Below are positions 6,980-14,379 of a stretch of 15,268 nucleotides of DNA, one piece after another; positions within the stretch are counted from its first letter, which is position 1, and the number at the start of each line of letters is the position of its first letter. The notes beneath the pieces are model-generated. The model worked only from the letters and a program-made list of their open reading frames with translations. It did not search any database and was not told where the DNA came from. Source of the DNA: Chlamydiota bacterium (GTDB taxonomy: Bacteria; Auribacterota; UBA3054; B51-G9); assembly GCA_003648225.1 (NCBI GenBank), contig QMOL01000034.1:1-15268 (forward strand), read 5' to 3'. The position numbers were made by a program, and so were the translations under genes.

Positions 6980-8237
6980 ACATTAGCGATAATTGCGGAA
7001 TGTAAGTTATCAACGCAAGCGCGGCAAGTTCAGCGGCAAGTAGCCACCACACTCCTTTAATAACTTCCTTAACCGGCACACCCGAAACGCTGCTTGACGC
7101 ATACAGATTAACGCCGATCGGCGGAGTTATTTGCCCTATGGCCAGATTAACAGTCATTAAGATTCCGAAATGAATCGGGTTTATATTTAATTCTTTTATT
7201 ACCGGAAGAAAGATCGGGATAAAAATATAGTAAATCGATATAGCATCCGTAAAACAGCCCGCAATTAACAAAACAATATTAATAATCAGCAATAAAGCGT
7301 ATTTACTGTTCGTAATACTTAACATTGATTCAGCTAATCCGGATGCGATACCTTCAGTCGTAAGCACAAGTGAATAAACAGATGCCGCGGCGACAAGAAT
7401 CATAATTACTGATGAAGTAACAACTGCCTGCCTGAAAATCGTAAATAAACTTTTAAGATTCAACTCACGATAAAGTACCAGAGAAACAAAAAGTGAATAA
7501 ATAACCGCAACTGCTGCCGATTCAGTTGGTGTAAAAACACCTGAATAAATTCCACCGAGAATAATTATTGGGGTTAATAATCCCGGGAATGCTCTCAAAA
7601 AAGCTTTGCCAAATTTTATTTTTGGCTTTTCCGGTTTTGACGCGCGCTTAATTCCTGTAAGTAAAACCACACTAATAAGCGCTATCCCGACGACAATTCC
7701 CGGAATAATTCCCGCTATAAAAAGTTTTGACACCGATGTTTCAGCAAGAACACCATAAATTATTAAAGCAATACTAGGTGGAATAATTATTCCTATTCCA
7801 CCGCTCGAAGCAACAAGCGCGGAAGAAAAACTCCGCGAATATCCATTGCTGACAAGAGACGGAACAAGCAAAGCACCAAGCGCGGCAACAGTTGCGGGTC
7901 CGGAACCTGAAATTGCGGCAAAAAGAATTGCGGTTAAAACAGTAACGATTCCGAGTCCACCGGGCAATTTCCAGACAATAACTTTAGCAAAGGTAATTAG
8001 TCGTTCCGATATGCTTGTTTTTCCCATAATTGTTCCCGCAAGCACAAAAAAAGGTATGGCGAGGAGTGTCCAGCTGTCCAGAGCGCCGTACATTCTTTGC
8101 GGAACCATAATTAAAGGAACAATGTTGTAAGAAAGAATAGTCGCGAGACTCGCTCCGCCAAGTGCGACGACCACCGGCACATTCATCATGAAGAACAGAA
8201 TAAAGAGACCAAATATAAGGTAAGCTGATTGCGCCAT
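6972..8237 (-). CDS. dctM: TRAP transporter large permease, DctM type
   Basis: This 421-residue, strongly hydrophobic protein has the usual DctM length and about a dozen membrane helices. Family hallmarks are IPFFVLAGTIMG near residue 60-72, ISGSGPATVAALGALLVPSL near 110-130, SGGIGIIIPPSIALIIYG near 145-162, TPTESAAVAVIYS in the middle and GQITPPIGVNLYASSSVSG near the C-terminus. DctM is the ion-coupled channel subunit of TRAP importers in the cytoplasmic membrane and works with DctQ and a periplasmic DctP. DctQ ends 9 nt upstream, so the two are co-translated. No DctP is in the window. The substrate is an organic acid or sugar acid by family habit, but cannot be read from the permease. Confidence 0.95.
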   Translation of the reverse strand: MAQSAYLIFGLFILFFMMNVPVVVALGGASLATILSYNIVPLIMVPQRMYGALDSWTLLAIPFFVLAGTIMGKTSISERLITFAKVIVWKLPGGLGIVTVLTAILFAAISGSGPATVAALGALLVPSLVSNGYSRSFSSALVASSGGIGIIIPPSIALIIYGVLAETSVSKLFIAGIIPGIVVGIALISVVLLTGIKRASKPEKPKIKFGKAFLRAFPGLLTPIIILGGIYSGVFTPTESAAVAVIYSLFVSLVLYRELNLKSLFTIFRQAVVTSSVIMILVAAASVYSLVLTTEGIASGLAESMLSITNSKYALLLIINIVLLIAGCFTDAISIYYIFIPIFLPVIKELNINPIHFGILMTVNLAIGQITPPIGVNLYASSSVSGVPVKEVIKGVWWLLAAELAALALITYIPQLSLMFI

Positions 8238-8246
8238 ATTGATTAG

Positions 8247-8711
8247 TTAATTATTGACTGTTGCCGATTTTCGAGTTCGCATCATAAATTGAACCGCTCT
8301 AATTGCTCCAAGAAAACATCCTACCGGAAGCGCCGCGCTCATTATCCATTGAGGAATTCCCAAAGCGTTAGTTTCATTGTTAGCAATTGAAATATGAATA
8401 ATTCTCAACGATGAAATTCCAATGGTTAAAAGAAATGAAATTGTAACTAGTGCACCGATGAAAAAAATAACTTGCGCGGCCTTACGCGGAAGTTTATCGG
8501 TTAAAGCGCTCATTGACAGGTGCATTCCACTATTGAACGCGGCGGCGGAACCAAGCATTACGAGCCAAACAAAAAGGTCGGGTACTATTTCAGTTAAATA
8601 ACCGAGGGCGATACCAAAGGGTCTTACTGCGACTTCAAGAAAAACGATACTAATCATCGCGACAAGAATAACAGCGGCGATTTTTTCTTCTATATTTTTA
8701 AAATATTTCAT
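8247..8711 (-). CDS. dctQ: TRAP transporter small permease, DctQ type
   Basis: This 154-residue protein has four predicted membrane helices, at about 10-30, 45-62, 80-102 and 122-145, the standard DctQ layout. It includes the polar segment EIVPDLFVWLVMLGSAAAF (about 41-59) and the GMHLSMSAL stretch that is conserved in the family. It supports DctM in sodium-driven uptake. The gene sits between a GH42-like lipoprotein gene (51-nt gap) and dctM (9-nt gap) on the same strand. The three probably form one operon. The ATG at 8709-8711 lacks a close Shine-Dalgarno; an AGGA occurs about 16 nt upstream. Confidence 0.9.
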   Translation of the reverse strand: MKYFKNIEEKIAAVILVAMISIVFLEVAVRPFGIALGYLTEIVPDLFVWLVMLGSAAAFNSGMHLSMSALTDKLPRKAAQVIFFIGALVTISFLLTIGISSLRIIHISIANNETNALGIPQWIMSAALPVGCFLGAIRAVQFMMRTRKSATVNN

Positions 8712-8762
8712 TATTGTATTATTTAGTTCCTAATCAAAAATCTTCACAAGAAAATTGATGAT

Positions 8763-10628
8763 TTACTGATTGCCGATTATTGCCCACCCGTGTTTAGGAA
8801 TTATGATTTTCCGGCCATTTGACATTTTCATTCTTATGTCTTTGTCTGTTGTGTTCCAAGCTAAGTTTCCTGTTACACCGTAACTTCCGAAAGCGTATGA
8901 TAAATTCGCACGTACTTGCGGCAAGGACTCAACGCGGATTTTCACTCCACTATTTTTCAAAACATTTTTCAGAAACTGAAACATTCCCTTTTCAAGCCAA
9001 TCATTTTTTTCTGTCCACGCAAAAGCGAAAGCGCGATTCGCAACAAAAATCTCCCGTCCGTTGTTTGTTGTAAAGATTACCGGTTTTCCGTTCACTCTCG
9101 CTAAACAAACACTATTGGCCGGATACTTTGAAACGGTAAACATCTGATCGCCGGGATAATTCTTTTCTTTCGGGAAATCCACATTTTTCATCATCGCGTT
9201 TTTTCGATTAATTTTTATTTTCCCTGAATTATTTTTGAAATATTTTATTCTACCAAATCTCGGGTCATAAGTTATTGCATGAAATTCATTTGTGTAATTC
9301 CCTTTTTGCGTTTTGACGTTTCGATAAGTAAGCAAATACTCTCCTGAATAAAGGATTCGTTTGGCGGACATTAAATTTTCTTTCATTTTCACATTCAAAT
9401 ACATCGGGTCGGGAATTATTACAATTTTGTATTTTGACAAGTCATAATTTTCAAGCCATTCATAAGGAATAATTCGCATGTTTACACCCATTTGACTCAT
9501 TGAACTTTCAATCTGTTTCGTTCCGAAGTAATAGGGCCATAAAACTCTGCCGGACCATTTGTCCGCCGGCATAGCGCCTGCCTGAAAAGAATCATAAACA
9601 AGGCAAACATCGGGAAAATTTGTTTCCGGTAAAGCCGCGTTAATAATTTTTTTCATATAGGGACCAATTTTCAAACTGTACTCATCTTCAATTTTATCAA
9701 CATAATATTTTTTTCGATTAGTGTTACCTTGCGCCCCGGAATTGCGTGTCATTGGAAATTGAAAAGACATAGGCGTAACTCCTTGACCTGCAGCATGCGC
9801 CATCAAAGGTAAAATGTAATCTCTCCACTTTTCGAAAGTGGAAAAAGTTTCCATATTCCCGTGACTTTCCGCGAGCGCTAATTTTTGATTGACGGTAACA
9901 TCGCCGAAAGAAAGGTCATAGAAAAGGAAATCACTTCCGGGTGCATCGCCCATATTCAGCGCGTAATTATCAACAGCATAAAATTCGCTCCAAGTACCTA
10001 CAAGTTTATCAGTGAATTTTTTAGCGAACATGACGTAATCTTGCCGAAAATCGGCGAGTTTTTTCGATCGAAACTTCAACCATTCAACCCAACGCAGATT
10101 GCCCGGCATACCCATTGACGGCTGTTCCGGCAGCGGCATTCCGGGCGTTTTCATATAATCATTAAATGCTTTTTTTGCTTTTTCGGAAAATTTATAATTC
10201 GGCAGAAAGCCGCCTTCGCCGAGAAACCCCCACATTATAACATAACCGACAACATTGGAATTATATTTCTCGTGAAATTTTATCACTTTTTCCAATTCAC
10301 TGTAACCGTTGCTGATTTGTTGTTCATCGAACGGGTCATTTACGGCGAAAAGATGAGGTCGAACAAGCATTTCGAACCCGTATTTTTGCCAGATTGGGAA
10401 TTCTTTTTTATGTTCGTTTAAATTATTTCCGCCCGGTTTCACAACAACTTCGTACCCGGCATTTTTTGCGGCTGGTGCTAAAAGTTTCGCGTCCCATCCC
10501 CACATTGCGACAAGAATTTGTTTTGATTTCAGGTCGTTAAGAACTTGCGATTTATTTTTTATCGGATTTTTTTCCGCTTGGCACGCGGCGATACATAAAA
10601 TTGATAATATCAGCAGATTTTTTTTCAT
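8763..10628 (-). CDS. GH42-like glycoside hydrolase lipoprotein
   Basis: This is a 621-residue lipoprotein: a short signal peptide ends in the lipobox IAAC with the modified cysteine at C16. Residues 35-330 look like a TIM barrel. The stretch around GFLGEGG (134-140), followed by FSEKAKKAFNDYM, resembles the GH42 segment with the acid/base glutamate. E215 in GTWSEFYAVDNY is another candidate. Residues 340-510 resemble the beta-galactosidase trimerisation domain (for example DLSKYKIVIIPDPMYL at 396-411). A short beta domain ends the protein. It probably releases sugars from a glycan at the cell surface or in the periplasm, but which glycan is unknown, and the glutamate assignments come from motif likeness only. 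A predicted promoter lies at 10669-10697. It is the first gene of the operon with dctQ and dctM. Confidence 0.7.
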   Translation of the reverse strand: MKKNLLILSILCIAACQAEKNPIKNKSQVLNDLKSKQILVAMWGWDAKLLAPAAKNAGYEVVVKPGGNNLNEHKKEFPIWQKYGFEMLVRPHLFAVNDPFDEQQISNGYSELEKVIKFHEKYNSNVVGYVIMWGFLGEGGFLPNYKFSEKAKKAFNDYMKTPGMPLPEQPSMGMPGNLRWVEWLKFRSKKLADFRQDYVMFAKKFTDKLVGTWSEFYAVDNYALNMGDAPGSDFLFYDLSFGDVTVNQKLALAESHGNMETFSTFEKWRDYILPLMAHAAGQGVTPMSFQFPMTRNSGAQGNTNRKKYYVDKIEDEYSLKIGPYMKKIINAALPETNFPDVCLVYDSFQAGAMPADKWSGRVLWPYYFGTKQIESSMSQMGVNMRIIPYEWLENYDLSKYKIVIIPDPMYLNVKMKENLMSAKRILYSGEYLLTYRNVKTQKGNYTNEFHAITYDPRFGRIKYFKNNSGKIKINRKNAMMKNVDFPKEKNYPGDQMFTVSKYPANSVCLARVNGKPVIFTTNNGREIFVANRAFAFAWTEKNDWLEKGMFQFLKNVLKNSGVKIRVESLPQVRANLSYAFGSYGVTGNLAWNTTDKDIRMKMSNGRKIIIPKHGWAIIGNQ

Positions 10629-10668
10629 AAAATCTTAGTTGTTTGGTTGTATAATTTATTTTGCGAAT

Positions 10669-10697
10669 ATTATAACATATTTCATTTCATTTTTAAA
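10669..10697 (-). promoter_or_regulatory. predicted promoter of the GH42-like lipoprotein/TRAP operon
   Basis: On the minus strand, TTTAAA (10692-10697) and a perfect TATAAT (10669-10674) are 17 bp apart, with TGT directly before the -10 (extended -10). Transcription should start near 10662, about 35 nt upstream of the lipoprotein ATG. The -35 box is the weaker part. Confidence 0.5.
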
Positions 10698-10737
10698 CAT
10701 ACAAATACAGACTCGGATTTTAAATTTTTTTAAATTC

Positions 10738-10773
10738 ATTAGACACGAATTGCACGGATTTTCACGGATTTTT
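10738..10773. repeat. CACGGATTTT-type interspersed repeat fragment
   Basis: TTAGACACGAATTG is followed by two exact copies of CACGGATTTT (10753-10762 and 10763-10772), giving a run of roughly 10-bp units. Short stretches of this kind recur between genes in many environmental bacterial genomes. That comparison is from memory and only one copy is present in this window. Confidence 0.45.
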
Positions 10774-10775
10774 TA

Positions 10776-10860
10776 AATTATTCTGTTTATAGTAAAATTT
10801 AATTGTACTGTTTTAATTGTACTGTTATTAAATTAATCGTACTGTTTAAATCGTTCTGTT
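10776..10860. repeat. five spaced copies of a 12-mer at the 3' end of the metallohydrolase gene
   Basis: The consensus AATTGTACTGTT occurs at 10801-10812 and 10815-10826 (identical), at 10835-10846 and 10849-10860 with one and two changes, and as a poorer copy at 10776-10787. The last four starts are spaced 14, 20 and 14 bp. The array begins inside the last codons of the metallohydrolase gene and runs through its stop at 10846-10848 into the spacer. It may be a protein-binding array or the result of replication slippage. Confidence 0.6.
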
Positions 10861-12348
10861 ATTTTTTAGCTTTTGCCAAAAGGTGATTGTTTTTTTCGAG
10901 TAATTATCATAAATCTTTCTTTTTTCAGGGTCGGTTTCGGGATTGCGTTTTGCCGCTTGTTTCGCCCAGTTCAGAAAAAATTCCACAGATTCTTTGTCAA
11001 TTTGTTTTGGTGAGTTTTCTATTTCTACATAATAAGGGCCTGTCATTGCAAATCTGTATATTTTCGGATTATCGGTCAGCACGCGAACTAAAAACCAACC
11101 GTTTTTGTTAAAAGCAACATTGCAGTTATTTTTAATTTTATTAAATTCATTAAAAGAAAATGATTTATAAATTTCACCATTTTTAATGATTTGGATTTTT
11201 GTGATTTTATCAATAGAACAAACTTTAATATTTAAATCAATTTTTATACTCTTTTTTGATTTGAATACATATCCCGGTAAATTTCCGTTAGCGGTAACCC
11301 GCAATAAAGGACCGCAAGTAACAAAACATTTTCCTGCTTTAAGGTTATTCCACCATTTTTTCCACGTCAATTTTCCGTTAACGTGTACATATACGCGATT
11401 ATAACCGAAGGGGCCGCCTCCGATCGGTGCGGCGGTACCTGCCGCGGGCGGAATTCTAAATCCGCAATTTAAGATTTTGAAATAAATATCTTGCTGATAT
11501 TCGGCGTTACCGAAGGGGTCCGGATATTTTTCCTTATCGCGCGGCTTACCCCAAGCTTCCGTTATGTTCATCCAGTTTCGCGTAAAATTATTGTTTATGA
11601 CTTCGATAGAGTCGAGTTCACCGGACGCGAGAATTGCTGGGAGCTGCCACCAGTAAAGGTGGTCGATATGAACCCAAACATTAGAAATTTTTCCGAATTT
11701 TTCCGCGAAATAAACACTTGGCGGGAATGTCCACGTAACTTTTGGAAGTTTAACATTTTCCGGCAAGCCGAAAAACATTAAAGTGCAGTCGCAACGTTCA
11801 TCTTCTCCGGCGCGTGTGTAAAGGAAGTGAGAATCATCAATTTTAATAAGCGGCGGATAATTTGTCAGTTCGGTTTTCCATTGTCTTCCGAGCGGCGGAT
11901 TGATCCACCAGTTTGGGACGTAAGCAATATTAATGTTTTCGCTTTTAATGAACAAGGGCGTATTTTTTATGTCGGTGTGATTATGCAGGTCGCCTGCATA
12001 CCATCCTTCTTTATTCATATCGGCGATTTGATGAAGTCTTATTTTTTTAACAATATTAGTTATATTTTTTATAGAGATTTTTCCTGAAACGGGCAGGAAT
12101 TCTTTACCGGATTCAATTGTATAAGAATATTCTCCGTTTGTGAGAGAAAGGTTTGCTTCTCCGTTACAAGTGAAAGAATCGAAGCATTTCGGACAATTAT
12201 GGTCGTATTGCGGCTGTCCATTTTTATTGAAAATATGGAGGCGGCAAGTTTTTTTATTTCCGGTGGAGTTATCTTTGATGATGAATTTTACATTTGCGGA
12301 CAAAACAGACGCGACAAACAAGACGGACAAAATGGGCAAGATAGTCAT
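10846..12348 (-). CDS. secreted CehA/McbA-like (PHP-fold) metallohydrolase
   Basis: Starting at the ATG at 12346-12348, this is a 500-residue protein with a clean signal peptide (hydrophobic residues 2-18, predicted cleavage after SVLSA). Residues 19-110 form a beta-rich N-terminal domain with four cysteines (C35, C52, C55, C61). The catalytic PHP-like domain opens with GWYAGDLHNHT (115-125), where H122 and H124 are expected metal ligands. WVHIDH (225-230) offers H227 and H230. The glycine-rich AGTAAPIGGGPFGYNR (303-318) is the usual late motif. Family members are metal-dependent hydrolases, including carbaryl hydrolase, but most have unknown natural substrates; a phosphodiester or glycan-linked ester is possible. 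The ATG at 12429 would bury the signal peptide and overlap the upstream reading frame, so I rejected it. Its neighbours are a GH42-like lipoprotein downstream and a broken secreted gene upstream. Confidence 0.8.
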   Translation of the reverse strand: MTILPILSVLFVASVLSANVKFIIKDNSTGNKKTCRLHIFNKNGQPQYDHNCPKCFDSFTCNGEANLSLTNGEYSYTIESGKEFLPVSGKISIKNITNIVKKIRLHQIADMNKEGWYAGDLHNHTDIKNTPLFIKSENINIAYVPNWWINPPLGRQWKTELTNYPPLIKIDDSHFLYTRAGEDERCDCTLMFFGLPENVKLPKVTWTFPPSVYFAEKFGKISNVWVHIDHLYWWQLPAILASGELDSIEVINNNFTRNWMNITEAWGKPRDKEKYPDPFGNAEYQQDIYFKILNCGFRIPPAAGTAAPIGGGPFGYNRVYVHVNGKLTWKKWWNNLKAGKCFVTCGPLLRVTANGNLPGYVFKSKKSIKIDLNIKVCSIDKITKIQIIKNGEIYKSFSFNEFNKIKNNCNVAFNKNGWFLVRVLTDNPKIYRFAMTGPYYVEIENSPKQIDKESVEFFLNWAKQAAKRNPETDPEKRKIYDNYSKKTITFWQKLKNNRTI

Positions 12349-12379
12349 AATCGGTAATTGGCGGGGTTGGTAATTGATG

Positions 12380-12786
12380 TTAAATGATAAAAGACAGTTT
12401 TTTAAAATAATAAGTTGCGCCTGCGCCATTATCTATTTCCAATAAATTTTGGAATAGCGCGTCGGAAGGCGTTGTTCCCGGCATATCATTTCTACGAACC
12501 ATAAACCTTTGTGTCCATTTTTGCCCCGGTTTAAGCGTTTTACTTATTTGTTCAGGCATATTTTTCCACTGAAATTTTTGATTATCAAAATCACTAAACC
12601 AATATGAAAGCGGGATATTTCCGGCACACCTGAAAAAAGTACGGCACAATCAGCCGGTTTAGGCTGAACTTCTAAAAAAACTGAGTTCCATCCTGAGTGC
12701 AATTTTAGCGTTTGAATTTTATATTGCGCGAACAATTGAAAAGAAAATATGATTACTGAAAACCAAAGGAAGTGTAAGACTTTCAT
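12380..12786 (-). pseudogene. frameshifted small secreted protein
   Basis: Two overlapping minus-strand frames make one coherent protein of about 135 residues if a single base is restored near 12621-12624. The first part, from ATG 12784-12786, has a signal peptide ending at FQLFAQ, then LHSGWNSVFLEVQPKPADCA and LFSGVP. The second part continues with GNIPLSYWFSDFDNQ and ends at the stop 12380-12382. Reading CCGGGA in place of CCGGA joins them as VPGNIPLSYW. The motif pattern recalls the N-terminus of larger exported proteins in PVC-group genomes, so the gene may also be 3'-truncated. That resemblance is from memory. It ends 31 nt before the metallohydrolase ATG. A sequencing error in the short G run is an equally good explanation. 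Confidence 0.65.
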
Positions 12787-12835
12787 GATTAAAGCCATCA
12801 AAATTAAAATATAACATTTATGATAAATTTTTCCT

Positions 12836-12865
12836 CTTATAAATTCACGTTAAATTGTATCACAA
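12836..12865 (-). promoter_or_regulatory. possible promoter of the frameshifted gene and the metallohydrolase
   Basis: On the minus strand, TTGTGA (12860-12865) and TATAAG (12836-12841) are 18 bp apart. Transcription would start near 12829, about 43 nt before the ATG at 12786. The match is moderate and lies in AT-rich DNA, so chance is a real possibility. Confidence 0.3.
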
Positions 12866-12894
12866 ATTTGTAATTAAAGCAAGCTTGATTATGA

Positions 12895-12923
12895 TTGTAA
12901 AAGGCTTGTTTATATGATATAAT
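12895..12923 (+). promoter_or_regulatory. predicted sigma70-type promoter of the DUF945-like gene
   Basis: TTGTAA (12895-12900) and a perfect TATAAT (12918-12923) have the optimal 17-bp spacer. Transcription should begin near 12930, which is the first base of the 7-bp tandem repeat array. The hexamers and spacer are identical to those at 5036-5064. Confidence 0.65.
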
Positions 12924-12929
12924 TAAAAC

Positions 12930-12978
12930 GAATTACAAATTACGAATTACGAATTACAAATTACAAATTATAAATTAT
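12930..12978 (+). repeat. seven perfect-register 7-bp tandem repeats filling the leader of the DUF945-like gene
   Basis: Seven units of RAATTAY run without a gap from 12930 to 12978 and the ATG follows at 12979. In order the units are GAATTAC, AAATTAC, GAATTAC, GAATTAC, AAATTAC, AAATTAT and AAATTAT. The array covers the whole stretch from the predicted transcription start to the start codon. It holds no Shine-Dalgarno sequence and would give an unstructured, A/U-rich leader. Confidence 0.85.
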
Positions 12979-14292
12979 ATGAAAAAAATTATATTAGGAA
13001 TAATATTTCTGTTTATCGCGACAGTTTTGGTAACACCTTTTTTTGTAGGTATTGCCGCAGAAAAAACAATTAATAAACAAATTGATAAAATGGCTCAAAC
13101 AGCCAATATATCCATTTCAAATGTCTATAAAAGAAACTGGTTTTCATCACACGCGAATACAATATTTAATTTATCACAATTACTTCCTTCATTAGGTTTG
13201 ACTCAACTTGATTCAATATCCGGTTTAACAAACATTTCTGTTAAAATCAGGTCGGAAATCATTCATGGACCGTTTACTATGAAGCGGTTTTATTCTAAAC
13301 AACCGTTAAGCATGCCCGTTCTCGGTGTTATAAAAAGTCATATAACAATTCTTTTCCCACCGGATATTTTAAATTTTGCTCCTGCTATTACAGCTTATAC
13401 ATCAATATTTCCAAATGGCAGTGCCAGTGGAGTTTTTTCAATTCCCGGTATTAATTACACTGATAATATTACAGATCAATCGTTGATTTCAGGAAATATA
13501 AGTGGTGAAACAGGTCTTGCAAAAAAAGGAACAATATTATATTTGAATTTTCATACCCCGAAAATCCTTTTGGAAAATCACAAAAACTCAGCGGAAATTA
13601 AAGGATTGAATTGCTCATGGCACAACAGCAAAGGCGCCAAAGGAATTAGTGCTATTAGTTTTGGACTTAGAATTAATAGTCTCACAACAGGCAAAACAAA
13701 AATTGATAAAATTTTCTTCTCAAGCACTAAAAAAGAAAAAAGCGGAAATCTTTTTTTTAACGCGAAGTTATCAATCATGGCTATAAAAGATGAAAATACA
13801 AACTTTGGACCGGTTAAAATTGGATTAAATTGTAAAAATATTAAAAAAGATGTTTATTTACAACTCCTTTCCTTAGCGAATGACGCAAAAAAAGAACCGG
13901 AAAATCAATTCGCCCGCGTGTTACTAATGGCACAGATTATGGGATTGTTACCTGAATTACTTGCTGAATCGCCTGAAATCAATTTAGAAGAATTCAAAAT
14001 CGGCACGCCGACCGGCAATATTTTAATTAATGCGAATATTAAAGCCGGCAACAGTAAAATAGTTAATCCTAATAATTTAAAGAAAATAATAAAATCGATT
14101 AATGCTAATTTTACTATGACAATACCTGATTCCATCGCTGAAAAATATATTTTCAGCAATGATAATCCACGTTCTGTAATGCTGCAAAAAATGATGATTA
14201 GAAATAATAATAATTACACATTAAACTTAAAATATATAAACTCTCTCTTTTTTGTAAATGGAAAACCGTTTTCTGCAGATGATAGAAACTGA
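12979..14292 (+). CDS. DUF945/YdgA-like envelope protein
   Basis: This is a 437-residue protein with one N-terminal hydrophobic segment (residues 2-28), either an uncleaved anchor or a signal peptide, followed by a long beta-rich body. Features pointing to DUF945 (YdgA family) are VYKRNWFSSHA (49-59), the repeated amphipathic beta strands, and the late block ESPEINLEEFKIGTPTGNI followed by a FTMTIPDSIAEK segment and a closing strand ending in FVNGKP. E. coli YdgA is an inner-membrane protein of unclear function, so no reaction is proposed. Lysine and asparagine are very frequent and the DNA is especially AT-rich. The start is fixed by the MKK signal-like N-terminus. No Shine-Dalgarno precedes it, only the 7-bp repeat array. 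A second exported protein follows 87 nt downstream on the same strand. Confidence 0.65.
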   Translation: MKKIILGIIFLFIATVLVTPFFVGIAAEKTINKQIDKMAQTANISISNVYKRNWFSSHANTIFNLSQLLPSLGLTQLDSISGLTNISVKIRSEIIHGPFTMKRFYSKQPLSMPVLGVIKSHITILFPPDILNFAPAITAYTSIFPNGSASGVFSIPGINYTDNITDQSLISGNISGETGLAKKGTILYLNFHTPKILLENHKNSAEIKGLNCSWHNSKGAKGISAISFGLRINSLTTGKTKIDKIFFSSTKKEKSGNLFFNAKLSIMAIKDENTNFGPVKIGLNCKNIKKDVYLQLLSLANDAKKEPENQFARVLLMAQIMGLLPELLAESPEINLEEFKIGTPTGNILINANIKAGNSKIVNPNNLKKIIKSINANFTMTIPDSIAEKYIFSNDNPRSVMLQKMMIRNNNNYTLNLKYINSLFFVNGKPFSADDRN

Positions 14293-14379
14293 TCCCAAAA
14301 CGTTTGCAATAAAAACCGAGAAAATTCGTCATAACTTTAACTTATAATATAAAAATATAGCTTAATACAATTTTAAAAT

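Noticed and set aside
8819..9104. Plus-strand frames over the C-terminal part of the GH42-like lipoprotein
   Set aside because: They are antisense shadows without RBS, promoter or recognisable domain.
12349..12429. Earlier ATG at 12429 for the metallohydrolase, giving 527 residues
   Set aside because: It would place 27 residues in front of a clean signal peptide and overlap the end of the upstream secreted gene by 50 nt.
12930..12978. CRISPR array
   Set aside because: The units are 7 bp long and contiguous with no spacers, so this is a simple tandem repeat.
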